NCBI GenBank assembly: GCA_030737835.1
Contig: JAUJYN010000017.1
Span: 1,240,001-1,304,000, forward strand
Direction: 5' to 3'
DNA length: 64,000 nucleotides
DNA from: Acorus gramineus
Taxonomy: Eukaryota > Streptophyta > Magnoliopsida > Acorales > Acoraceae
Shown here: positions 1 through 10,979 of the stretch, in pieces
Layout of the letters: the number at the start of each line of letters is the position of its first letter
How positions within the stretch are numbered: the stretch's first letter is position 1
The notes under the pieces: model-generated
The model's database searches: none
The model's input: only the letters and a program-made list of their open reading frames with translations
What the model was told of the DNA's origin: nothing
Position numbers and translations under genes: made by a program

Positions 1-3000
1 GCGCGCGGGGTGCTGCGCAGGGGCGCAGTACGCGCGGGTAGACGCAAGGATGGACGCGCGGTCTGGGCGGGCGGGCAGAGGCGCGGCAGCGCGTCTGGGC
101 GCGCGGGCAATGGCGCGACAGTGCGCCCAGGGCACAGGGGCGCGGGCGTGCGTGCGCCTTCATGCGTGCGGGTGCGGGTGGCCGTGCATATGGCTGCCCG
201 TGGGTTCGGGAGAGTGTCGGGGCACTCGGACTCGCGTGCGTACGCGCGTGCTCGCGTGCGTGCGGGCCCGTATGCATGCTTGTCCGAGTATTGGGTATTT
301 TTAGTGTATTTATTATTGTATTTGTGTAGTTTACTCACCGTATTAAATGCCTATGACTTGCAGATCTTGACGGACAGTCACGCAACGACCCGGGCTTTTG
401 TGAGTTGGACAATCCAACCCAGTACGGAGGCGTTCTGCTATATATGTGTCACTTTTTGCGTTCTGGTCACCATTGGAGCATTCTGGTAGTTTTTCAACTT
501 TTTCTTTTTTCGATCGGAACCGCTAAAATTACAAACTTTTGGCTATCATCCTGATCCTAAGGACTCCGATTGAAAATCTAACTGCACATTATGTGTCCTG
601 GTGCCATTTCAAGCCACTCACGAAAATTTCATCGAATTCCGGTAACGTTTCAGAATTTCGCAATTCCGAATCGTATCCGAGTTTTGACCAAGCGAAAAGT
701 CATTGGGAGACTTGACTTGGTCAATTTTGACCCTTGACTTGGTCAAAATCTTTTGTTTTTAGTGTGGTTAGGTTGACCCAAGTCAAAGTTCACCTAACTA
801 AACCTAACTAAACCTAGCTAAACCTAATTAGTTCTAAGTGTAAGTGGTGAGTGTGTGAGTGTGTGTGTGGTGTGTGTGTGGCCCCCTTTAAGTCCACGCC
901 CAAGAATAGTGTACAACCCTATTCATCTTCTTCTGCAACTCTCTCAAGCTCTCTCACCTTCTCTTTAAATCCACTTTTTGATCTAGTTAGAGTGGCAGAA
1001 AAGAAAAACCCTAGAAGGAGAAAAGGAAGGTATTGTCCCGATCTATATTCCTATGGTCTCGGTTTCGATTTCCTCCTTGTGTGACCTCCTCTCTTAGCCC
1101 CTTTATACCTCTGTTTTCAGCCACCTTTAGCGCTGAGGGAGGTCTTGGTAGTGGTGGCTTTGGTGGTGGCAAATCGGTGCGCGAAGAGCACCCGAAGATC
1201 TCTCCTTTCCTTTCCTCCCTTGGGTAAGCTCTCCTCCTCCCTTTTTCCTTGTTTTAGATGCATGTTAGGGTGTGCATGGGGTGTATGCATGGTATGCATG
1301 TGTGTGGGGGTGAGGGAGGGCTGAGGAAGGGTGGGGGTTTGGCTCGGGCGCGCGTGCGGGGTCATCCGCGCGCGTGCGCGCGAGTCTGCGCGTGCGCAGG
1401 CAGAGCAGGCGCGCAGTCGGGGGTTCTGGGCGAGTGCGCGCGTACGCGTGGGCGTGCGGGGTGCTGCGCAGGGGCGCAGTACGCGCGGGTAGGCGCAGGG
1501 CTAGACGCGCGGTGCGTGCGGGCGCGCGCGACTGTGCGCACGATCGTGCGGCGTGTCTGGGCGAGCGGGCTGGGGCGCGGCAGTGCGCCCGGGCGCGGGG
1601 GTGCGCGCGTGCGTGCGCACCCGTGCGTGTGCGTGCGGGTGGCCATGCGCATGGCTGCCCGGGGGTGCGGTAATGTGTCGAGCCACTCGGACTCGCGTGC
1701 GTACGGGCCCGTATGCATGCTTGTCTGAATGTTGGGTATTTTTATCATATTTCTTACGTATTTGTGTATTTTACTCACCATTTTGATTCCCATGTCTTGC
1801 AGATCTCGACGGGCGGTCACTCGACGACCCGGATATTGGTGAGTGGGACAATCCAACCCACTAGGAAGGCGTTCGATGCACGTAGTTGATGCACGTAATC
1901 GTGCATTGCCCTCCCCTGGCTAGGCATGTTCATTATGTTGTATCCAGGCCACCTTAGGCTTTGCATGCTAGGAATATGCACCCTTATGTTGTGGATAGAG
2001 GCCTATACATCCTGATACCATGTTTTCATGCTAGGAAAGCCTCGACCTACGCATGCTTCCCATTTAGTTTAATTTATTTAAATTAAATGCGAGTTTATGA
2101 TTAGTAGCATGCCTTAGAGAATATTACAACCGTGTTGTTATAATATATGTCTCCCCGCATCTTAGTTATGCGCCCTGGAGGAATTCTGAAGAATTCATGA
2201 CATTAGTAGAGTTGCAATCGGTGTCGGCGGATCCAAGTGGATCGTATCCGTGTGGGTAGGCTGTTTCTCTTCCCTTCGTTGGATCCGTGTAGAGACTCCT
2301 CAGTGTTGGATAGGCCATCCTGACAGAGGGTTCCCATCAGTAGGTACCTCCTGATTTTGTTTCAGACTGTGCTGAATCGTGGGAGTAGACTAGGCGAGCT
2401 ACAGAGTGGAGGAGAGGCTATCGGTGGACCAAGGGTGATTAACAGCCTAGTCAGTCCCGAAAGACCCATTGGATTTGTGTAGTTATTGCCACTTAGGGGC
2501 TATGAATTGTGTAAGGTTAATATGAATTGTGATGCATGGGTTGTGCTATTCATTGAGTGTGTGGCTCACCCCTCGCATATATTTTCTTCAGTGATTTTTG
2601 AGTCGGATCTGAAGGAGGAGCTCCCCGAGGCACATCAGTAGTAGCGGAGCAGCGTCACGTTCTTCGTGCGAGAGGCCATTGAACATCCCCCTTTGCTTGT
2701 ATGTATTGTATTCCGTACTTGGGCACACGTTTGTATTATATTTGTTTGTCGTTGTATATATTGGCTCTCACAGGATAGTTGATTATGTATCGGGTCTGTA
2801 ATATGTCTTTTTAATTACAGACTCAGTCTTTTAGCTTCCGCTATTTGTGTATATTATGTCAGCCTCTTTGTTGTCTGTGTTGTCATTGTTGATATTGTTT
2901 AGAGTATATTATTGACCTCCTGTATAGACTGCTGATATCATATATACCATTGCTGCGCCTCGGCGACGGCCGCCCTGGGGCGTGACACGTTCAATGCACG

Positions 3001-4151
3001 TAGGCGTGCATTGCCCTCCCCTGGGGCACCATAATAGCATATTAGCTTGTAATAAATGTAAAACTATGCATGCATGAATTATATGATGTATCCATGCCAC
3101 CTTAGACTTTGTATGCTAGGGATATGCACCCTTATATCATGTATAGCGGCCTATGCATGCTTAGACACCAAGCCCCGGACTATGCATGTTCCCATCTAGT
3201 TTAATCTAATTAAATCAAAATGTGAGCATGCCTTAGAGAATATTGTAACCTTGTGGTTATGATATATGTCTCCCCGCATCTTAGTTATGCGCCCTGGAGG
3301 AATTCTGGAGAATTCATGACATTAGTAGAGTTGCAATCGGTGTCGACGGATCCATGAGGATCGTATCCGTGTGAGTAAGCTGTCTTCTCCTTTTGGTTGG
3401 ATCCGATGTAGGTAGTCCCCGGCGATAGCTGACCTGACAGAGGGCTCCCGTCTGTAGGTACCTCCGATGTGTCGGACAGTACTGGTAGTTGGAGTGGACT
3501 AGGTCGAGGCTACGAGGGTGGGAGAGGCTACCGGGTGGACCAGGGGTGGAGAGCGGTCTAGTATGCCCCAAGAGGCCCATGTCACCCCTCGGAAAGGGTG
3601 AGGGTGAGGGGGGGAGGTGGGTTGGCGATGAAACGACCCACTAGAATGTGTTGTTGCTCCCGTGTTAGGGGCTATAATTATTTGAGGTTAATATGAATTG
3701 TGATGCATGGGTTGTGCTATTCACTGAGCGTGTGGCTCACCCCTCGCATATATTTTTCTCTAGTTATATCTGAATGGGATCTGAAGGAGGAGCTCCCCAA
3801 GGCACATCAGCAGTAGTGGAGCAGCGTCACGTTCTGCGAGTGAGAGGCCATCAGCATTCCTTCTTGATTGTATGTATTGTATTCCGTGCTTGGGCACGTA
3901 CTTGTATTTGGATGTCGTTATATATATTGGCTCTCACAGGACAGTTGATTATGTATCGGGTCTGTAATATGTCTTTGAATTACAGACTCAGTCGTTCGAG
4001 CTTCCGCTATTTGTATATATTATGTCAGCCTCATTGTTGTCTGTGTTGTCATTTTTGATGTCGTTTAGAGTATGTTATTCATCTCCTATATAAACTGCTG
4101 ATATTATATATACTTGCCACGTCTCGGGGACGGCCGCCCTGGGGCGTGACA
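1..4151 (+). mobile_element. L1: 5' LTR of E1 (subfamily A), split by nested L2
   Basis: The LTR is present as 1-435 and 2988-4151. Its first part lies outside the window. It ends in GGGGCGTGACA, directly before the PBS, which fixes its identity as the 5' LTR. It contains the 36-nt mini-exon at 364-399 and the TGAGC hairpin near 3725. Its closest relative in the window is the E1 3' LTR (L4). Confidence 0.88.
436..2987 (+). mobile_element. L2: solo LTR, subfamily A
   Basis: The LTR starts TGCTATATATGTGTCAC and ends GGGGCGTGACA. It is flanked by the 5-bp direct repeat CGTTC (431-435 and 2988-2992), and removing it restores a continuous L1. No PBS, PPT or coding sequence is present, so it is a solo LTR of 2552 bp. 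Predicted splice features are a donor at 1030 with an acceptor ending at 1120 (91-nt intron), a donor after exon 2 near 1226, and the mini-exon at 1803-1838. The hairpin at about 2553 reads TGAGT-loop-GCTCA, still pairable through a G-U pair. Confidence 0.92.
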
Positions 4152-4155
4152 AAAG

Positions 4156-4169
4156 TTGGTATCAGAGCC
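4156..4169 (+). other. Primer-binding site of E1 (initiator tRNA-Met)
   Basis: TTGGTATCAGAGCC begins four bases after the 5' LTR end. TGGTATCAGAGC is the standard plant LTR-retrotransposon PBS, complementary to the 3' end of initiator tRNA-Met. Confidence 0.95.
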
Positions 4170-4263
4170 TGGTCCTGTCAAAGCCAATTGTTTTTCTTAG
4201 AGATGAGTCCTAGGATTTCTATATGAGTATTCTGATTAGTGTCTGGTTTATTAGGTTGCTGAT

Positions 4264-4695
4264 ATGCCTCCTCGCAGAGGAATGCGTGGACGTGGTCCCT
4301 CTCGGCCTTTGGAGGTTCCCGGACCTACCAGAGGCGAGGATGCTACTGGAGAGTCCTCGGCTATGGGGCCAGGACTGGCGCAGGAGCCTCCTGCATGGGA
4401 GCGTGCTTACGCTCATATAGCAGATCTGGTGGAGACTCAGACGAGGGCACTGGAGGCCCAGACTAGGGCGTTAGCTGAGCAGGCACGAGAGATCCAGGAG
4501 CTGAGGGCGGCCTGTGAGGCAGTTCCACAGGTCCCCTTGGTGGCAGATCCACCGGTGGTGCCCGACGTACCCCCTGTCCCCGTGGTGATTCTAGTGGTGG
4601 GAGTTCAGGATCCCCTGGAGAGGGAGGTGGAGCTAGAGGCTGCAGCGCGAGTGCATCAGACATCCGGGTGCATGTCACCTCTCAGGCCACTCTGA
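4264..4695 (+). pseudogene. gag: gag N-terminal fragment of E1
   Basis: The reading frame opens with MPPRRGMRGRGPSRP, a start typical of plant chromovirus Gag, about 95 bp after the PBS. A heptad-like stretch around residues 55-80 (repeated TRALEAQ / REIQELR) suggests a coiled coil. A Pro/Val-rich linker follows. Only about 130 residues are genuine; the frame then runs across the junction of a palindrome (4661-4690) into antisense gag of another element and stops. The retroviral-type capsid domain, the CCHC knuckle and the protease are absent. An intact Gag protein cannot be made from this locus. Confidence 0.8.
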
Positions 4696-5087
4696 TGCAC
4701 TCGCGCTGCAGCCTCTAGCCCCACCTCCCTCTCCAGGGGATCCTGAACTCTCACCGCTGGAATCACCACGGGGACTGGGGGTACGTCTGGTACCACAGGC
4801 GGATCTGCCACCATGGGGACTTGTGGAACTGCATCACGGGCCGCCTTCAACTCCAGAATCTCTCGTGCCTGCTCAGCCAATACTCTAGTCTGGGCCTCCA
4901 GTGCCCTGGTCTTAGTCTCCACCAGATCTGCTATCCGCGTGAACGCACGCTCCCATGCAGGAGGCTCCTGCGCCGATCCTGGCCTCACAGCCGAGGACTC
5001 TCCAGTAGCATCCTCGCCTCCGGCAGGTCCGGAAACCTCCAAAGGTCGAGAGGGACCACGTCCGCGCCGTCCTCTACGAGGAGGCAT
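4691..5087 (-). pseudogene. gag: gag N-terminal fragment of the antisense partial element
   Basis: On the minus strand the frame starts at 5087 with MPPRRGRRGRGPSRP and runs collinear with the E1 gag start, with the same coiled-coil stretch and Pro/Val linker. It lies about 100 bp after its own PBS and LTR (L3). It is cut at the palindrome junction, as is the E1 gag, so nothing downstream of Gag residue ~130 survives. The few differences between the two gag pieces are mostly single substitutions. Confidence 0.8.
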
Positions 5088-5189
5088 ATCAGCAACCTAA
5101 GAAAATCAGACACTAGAATCCGAATACTCATATAGAAATCCTAGGACTCATCTCTACGAAAAAGAAGACAATTGGCTCTGACAGGACCA

Positions 5190-5203
5190 GGCTCTGATAC
5201 CAA
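5190..5203 (-). other. Primer-binding site of the antisense element
   Basis: GGCTCTGATACCAA on the plus strand is the reverse complement of the initiator tRNA-Met PBS. It is four bases from the L3 end, the same spacing as in E1. Confidence 0.94.
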
Positions 5204-5207
5204 CTTT

Positions 5208-8052
5208 TGTCACGCCCCAGGGCGGCCGTCCCCGGGACGCGGCAAGTGTATATATGATATCAACAGTCTATACAGGAGGTCAATAACATACTCTAAACAA
5301 CACCAAAATGACAACACAGACAAAAGCAGGGCTGACATGATATATACACAAATAGCGGAAGCTAAAAGACTGAGTCTGTAGTTCAAAGACACATTACAAA
5401 CTCGATACATAATCAACTGTCCTGTGAGAGCCAATATATACAATGACATCCAATATAATACAAACAGGTGCCCAAGCACGGAAATATAATACATACAATA
5501 AAAAAGGGATGCTGATGGCCTCTAACACTCGCGGGATGTGGCGCTGCTCCGCTACTGATGAAGTCCCTCGGGGAGCTCCTCCTTCAGGTCCGACTCAGTG
5601 ATAACTGGAGAAAAATTATGCGAGGGGTGAGCCACACGCTCAGTGAATAGCACAACCCATGCATCACAATTCATATTAACCACAAATAATTATTCAAAGC
5701 CTCAAAGTGGCAGGAACTACACAATCCAGTCGGTCGCAACATCGCCGACCCACCACACCCTCACCCTCACCCTCTAAATAGGAGACACGGTCTATTGGGA
5801 CTGACTAGGCTGTTAATCACCCTTGGTCCACCGATAGTCTCTCCTCCACTCCGTAGGCCGCCTGGTCTACTCCCACAATTCAGCACAGTCCGAACCCAAA
5901 TCAGGAGGTGCCTACTGATGGGAGCCCTCTATCAGGAAGGCCTGTCTAACGCTGGGGCAGTCTCTATATGGATCCAATGAAGGGAACAGAAACAGCCTAT
6001 CCACACGTATACGATCCACTTGGATCCGTCGGCAACACATCTTCCTAACAATTTAAATGTCATGAATTCTTGCGAATTCCTCCAGGGCGCATAACTACGA
6101 TGCGGGGAAGCCTGTATTATAACCTCATGCTTATAATATTTACTAAGCATGCTCATTACTAAATAACTTACATTTGATTTAAATAAATTAAACTAAATGG
6201 GAAGATGCACAGGTCAAGGCTTCCTAGCATGAAACAGGGTGACAGGATGCATGGCTCTTACACATAACTTAAGGGTGCAAGTCCCTAACATATAAGGTCT
6301 AGGGTGGCATGCATACTACATAACAATCATGCTTGCATAGATTACATATTATACAAGTTAATATTAAACTATGGTGCCCCAGGGGAGGACGGTACACGCC
6401 CAAGTGCATATAATGCCTCCCTACTGGGTTGGATTGTCCCACTCACCAATACCCGGGTCGTCGCGTGACCGTCTGTCAAGATCTGCAAGACAGGGTAATC
6501 AACTCGGTGAGTAAAATACACAATACATACAAAAATACTCTAAAAATACCCAACACTCGGACAAACGTACATACGGCCCGTACGCACGCGAGTCCGAGCA
6601 CCCCGACTCACCCGAACCACCGGGCAGCCGTACGCACGGCCACCCACCCCGGGCCCACAGCCGCTCCCCAGCCCGCGCGCCCAGAAGCACTGCCGAGCCC
6701 CCCCCCCCCCGCATGCCCGGACACGCTGCCGAGCCCCTGCCCGCACACCCAGACAAGGTGCCGCGCCCAGCCCGCGCACGCAGACACACCGCACGCTCTG
6801 GCGCACGCACGCGCACGCACGCGCGCGCCCGTGCGCACCGCGCGTCCAGCCCTGGATGCACCCGCGCGCACTGCGCCCCAGCGCAGCACCCCGCACGCGC
6901 ACCCGCACGCACTGCACCCCAGCGCAGTACCCGCAGCGCACTCCCCGCTCGCCCTGCGCACTGCGCCCCCTGCGCAGCACCCGCTCGCCCCGCGTACTGC
7001 ACCCCCTGCGCAGCACCCGCGCGCACGCCCGCGCGCATGCGTGCGTGCCCTGCCAGCTCGCCCTACAACGCGCCTGCTTGTCTGCCTGCCAGCGCTGCCT
7101 GCCTGCTTGCCTGCCTGCGCGCACGCGCCAGCGAGCCCGCACTGCCTGAGCCGAACTCAACCACCTCTATCAGCCACCAACAGCCCCCCATCAACCCCCA
7201 AACCTCCAAGCTCCCCTAGCACACCCATAAACACCTCCTATACATGCATCTAAACAAGAAAGGAAGGAAAGAAAACTCACCCAAGGAGAGGAAAGGTAGG
7301 GGAGGAGATCGGGTGCTCTTCGCGCACCGAAACACCACCTCCAAGGCCACCACCACCAAGCCCTCCTTCAGCCCTAAAAATGGCTGAAATCTGAGGTGAA
7401 AAGGGGCCATGAGAGGGGGTCACACAAGAGGGAACTCGAAAATAAAACCATAGGGAGATAGATCGGGTCCTTACCTTTCATTTCTCCTTCTAGAGTTTTT
7501 GATTTCAACCACTTGAACTAGGTCAAAAGGGGGATTAAAGAGAGGGAGAGAGAGATTTTGAGTGGGGAAGAAGATGAATAGGGGAGGATTAGAGGGGGAC
7601 GCCCACTTAAAGGGCCACACACTTACCACACACACACACACTCACTTACACTTAACACTAATTAGGTTTAGGCTAGGTTTAGGTGCACTTAGGTGAGGTT
7701 TGACCCTAGTCAACCCAACCACACTAAAATCCAAAGTCATTTGACCAAGTCATGGGCCCACATTGACCAAGTCAAGTCTCCCAATGACTTTTCGCTCGGT
7801 CAAAACCCGGATACGATTCAGAACTGTGAAATTCTGAAACGTTACCGGAATTCGATGAAATTTTCGTGAGTGGCTTGGAATGGCACCAGGACACATAATA
7901 TGCAGTTAGATTTTCAATCAGAGTCCTCAAACTCAGGATGATAGCTAAAAGTCCAAAATTTTAGCGGTTCCGATCGAAAAATGAAAAAGCTGAAAAACTG
8001 CCAGAATGTTCCAATGGTTACCAGAAGGCTAAAAAGTGACACATATATGACA
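5208..8052 (-). mobile_element. L3: 5' LTR of an antisense, truncated element (subfamily A)
   Basis: On the plus strand it begins TGTCACGCCCCAGGGC and ends GACACATATATGACA, i.e. the LTR reversed; length 2845 bp. It is followed on its own strand by a PBS and gag, so it is a 5' LTR, not a solo LTR. The far end abuts E1 pol at ATCCC (8053-8057); the matching TSD copy is lost with the rest of the element. The mini-exon is at 6447-6482. The sequence is closest to L7. Confidence 0.88.
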
Positions 8053-8054
8053 AT

Positions 8055-10931
8055 CCCGAGGTTTTCCCCGATGATCTTCCGGGATTACCGCCGGATCGCG
8101 CGATCGAGTTTGAGATTAATCTAATTCCGGGGACCGAGCTGATTTCGAGAGCTCCGTACCAGATGGCCCCAGCAGAGCTGAAGGTGCTCAAGGAGCAGTT
8201 GGAGGAGTTGCTTGAGAAGGGCTTCGCACGTCCGAGTGTTTCTCCGTGGGGAGCCCCTGTTTTGTTCGTGCGGAAGAAGGACGGTTCGCTGCGGCTTTGT
8301 ATTGATTACAGGCAGCTGAACAAGCGGACCGTGAAGAACAAGTACCCCTTGCCACGGATTGATGATCTGTTTGACCAGCTCCAGGGAGCGCGTGTCTTTT
8401 CTAAGATCGATCTCCGTTCAGGCTACTATCAGCTGAAGATCTGGGAGTCAGATATTCTGAAGACGGCCTTTCGTACCCGTTATGGGCACTACGAGTTTCG
8501 AGTACTGCCATTTGGGTTGACGAATGCGCCGGCAGCCTTCATGGATCTGATGAACTGGGTGTTTCGGCCCTTCCTCGACTCCTTCGTAGTAGTCTTCATC
8601 GATGATATTCTGGTGTACTCGAGGAGTCTTGAGGAGCACGCTCACCATCTCCGCACTGTCTTGGAGACTTTGGCCCGACATCAGTTGTTCGCCAAGTTCA
8701 GTAAGTGCGAGTTTTGGTTGGAGCGTATGGCCTTTCTGGGCCACGTGATTTCCGGCGAGGGCATATCTGTGGACCCGGACAAGACGCTCGCCGTGTCGAA
8801 TTGGCGTCGACCGTCGAACCCCACAGAGATTCGAAGCTTCCTGGGTTTAGCGGGATATTATCAGAGGTTTGTTGAGGGTTTCTCGAAGATAGCTGTTCCT
8901 CTGACCCGCCTCACTCGGAAGGATGTCCGGTTCGAGTGGTCCCCAGCTTGCGGGGAGAGCTTCTTGGAGTTGAAGCGAAGGCTCACCTCAGCGCCAGGTC
9001 TTAGCATTCCGTCTGGGAGTGGTGGATTCGCAGTTTACTCTGATGCATCGCGGTTGGGTGTGGGTTGCGTCCTGATGCAGTACGGTAAGGTTGTGGCTTA
9101 CGCGTCGTGTCAGTTGAAGCCCCATGAGCAGAATTACCCCACCCACGACTTAGAGTTAGCAGCGATCATCTTTGCGCTGAAGATGTGGAGGCACTACCTC
9201 TATGGCGAGGAGTTCGAGCTCTTCACTGATCACAAGAGCTTGACTTATTTGCAGTCCCAGCCGGAGCTCAACATGCGTCAGAGATGTTGGGTCGAGTTCC
9301 TGAAGGACTATGATTGTGACATCGCTTACCATCCGGGTAAGGCGAATGTCATGGCCGATGCTCACAGCAAGCAGCCCTTGGGCATGGCCGCCCACCTGGC
9401 TCTATGTCGTTGGAGGCTTCTGGAGGAGGCCGCTTGTTGGATCAGCGTTCGAGAAACACCTGTGGGTGGCTTTTTGGCCAGGCTAGTGGTGCAGCCCGTT
9501 CTTCTCGACGAGATCTACACGGCTCAGGGGCAGGATCCTCACTTTCTAGTCCTCTGTGAAGGCGTCGCCCGGGGCGAGCGTTCGGAGTACCAGATTCGCG
9601 AGGACGGAATCCTGCGGTTTAGAGGTCGAGTATGCATTCCTGACGACGCAGAGCTGAAGTAGAAGATCTTGGACGAGGCCCATCGTTCGAGGTACACAGT
9701 GCATCCTGGTGGCACGAAGATGTATAGGGGCCTTCGTCGTGGCTACTGGTGGCGCGGGATGAAGACGGATATTGGCCGTTTTGTTGCCCGTTGCTTGGTA
9801 TGCCAGCAGGTGAAGTCGGAGCATCAGCGTCCTGCAGGGAAGCTGCAGTCCATTGAGATTCCTCAGTGGAAGTGGGAGCAGATCACCATGGACTTCGTTT
9901 CGGGCTTGCCGAGGTCACGTTCGGGTCGCGATGCCATCTGGGTAATCGTCGACCGACTGACTAAGTCCGCTCATTTCCTCCCCATCCGACTCACCGATTC
10001 TCTGGACACCCTGGCGCAGTTATTTGTCTCCGAGATTGTTCGTCTCCATGGCACTCCGGTCAGCATCATTTTAGATCGAGACGTGAGGTTTACTTTGAGG
10101 TTCTATCGTAGCCTCCAGCATGCCCTTGGTACGAACCTCCACTTCAGTACAGCGTTTCATCTGCAGACGGACGGCCAGTCGGAGAGGACGATTCAGACCC
10201 TAGAGGACATGCTGCGAGCTTGCGTTCTCGACTTTGGGGGCAGTTGGGAGAGGCATCTTCCGTTGGTGGAGTTTGCCTACAACAACAGCTACCACTCGAG
10301 TATCAGGATGGCTCCATATGAAGCGCTCTATGGCCGCAGCTGCAGGTCCCCCTTGTGTTGGGACGAGGTCGGAGAGCGCCAGTTGGAGGGACCAGAGATC
10401 ATCCACCAGACCTCAGAGATGGTCAAGACGATTTGCGAGCGTATCTGAGTCGCTCAGAGCCGTCAGAAGAGCTACGCCGATCGTCGTCGCCGTGAGCTCG
10501 CCTTCGAGGTTGGTGACCATGTCTTCCTGAAGGTGTCCCTGATGAAGGGCATCTTCCGTTTCGGTGTGCGGGGCAAGCTGAGTCCGCGTTTCATTGGGCC
10601 GTTCCTCATCCTCGAGTGGGTTGGAGAGGTGGCCTATCGCATAGCTCTGCCCCCACAGCTGGCTCAGGCCCATGACGTCTTCCATGTCTCGCAGCTGAGG
10701 CGTTACATCCACGATCCTGCTCACGTCATCCCGTTTGAGCCGCTCGTCTTTGAGTCGGACTTGTCATTCGTGGAGCAGCCGATCGAGATCCTGGACCGAC
10801 GCGAGAAGAGGCTCCGCACCAAGACCGTCCAGCTGGTTAAGGTGCGATGGCAGCACCGTTCTGGTGCCGAGGCCACTTGGGAGCGCGAGGACACCATGCG
10901 TGGCGCATATCCGCATCTTTTCCCTTCCTAG
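8055..10931 (+). pseudogene. pol: E1 pol: reverse transcriptase, RNase H, integrase, chromodomain
   Basis: One reading frame runs from the N-terminal RT sequence ([15 protein letters not shown], at 8055) to the stop at 10929-10931. RT shows [19 protein letters not shown] and the catalytic FIDD box at 8595-8606. RNase H follows (YSDAS near 9040; TDHKSL near 9226). Integrase has an HHCC-type finger (HPGGTKMY... CLVCQQVK, about 9700-9810) and acidic residues at 9891-9893, about 10074-10082 and 10182-10184. The C-terminus (ILDRREKRLRTK ... EATWERED, about 10785-10931) is the chromodomain of Tekay/Del-type chromoviruses, which in the family binds heterochromatin marks and directs integration. The frame is broken by TAG at 9660-9662 and TGA at 10446-10448, and everything before RT is missing, so it is not functional. 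Confidence 0.9.
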
Positions 10932-10966
10932 ATGTTTTTGTATTTATTTTGTGGACAAAATTTCCT

Positions 10967-10979
10967 AAGGGGGGAAGAA
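10967..10979 (+). other. Polypurine tract of E1
   Basis: AAGGGGGGAAGAA lies directly before the TG of the 3' LTR, 35 bp after the pol stop. This is the expected plus-strand priming site. Confidence 0.93.

Larger units (their letters stand above)
4152..5207. repeat. Internal arms of a large palindrome (gag-to-gag, tail to tail)
   Basis: The left arm (4152-4660: PBS, leader, gag) is mirrored by the right arm (4691-5207: antisense gag, leader, PBS) around a 30-bp spacer at 4661-4690. The arms differ by scattered substitutions and about 8 bp in length. The pairing continues outwards into LTR sequence on both sides (L1 on the left, L3 on the right). L3 is closer to L7 than to L1, so this is probably two different elements joined by deletion rather than a simple inverted duplication. 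Confidence 0.85.

Noticed and set aside
851..1227. A conserved LTR-encoded peptide from exon 2 (GGLGSGGFGGG ... SVREEHP)
   Set aside because: The frame is similar in L2, L6 and L15 but differs in L9 and L10, and joining to the mini-exon gives a stop in most copies.
6429..7253. Long Ala/Arg/Pro/His-rich ORFs in GC-rich stretches on both strands (also 1258-1728, 11762-12355, 23445-24552, 28476-29190, 35890-36764, 38560-39668, 49721-50601, 51401-52386)
   Set aside because: They overlap one another in several frames, follow the alternating GC composition of the LTR CpG segment, change frame between LTR copies and contain no domain.
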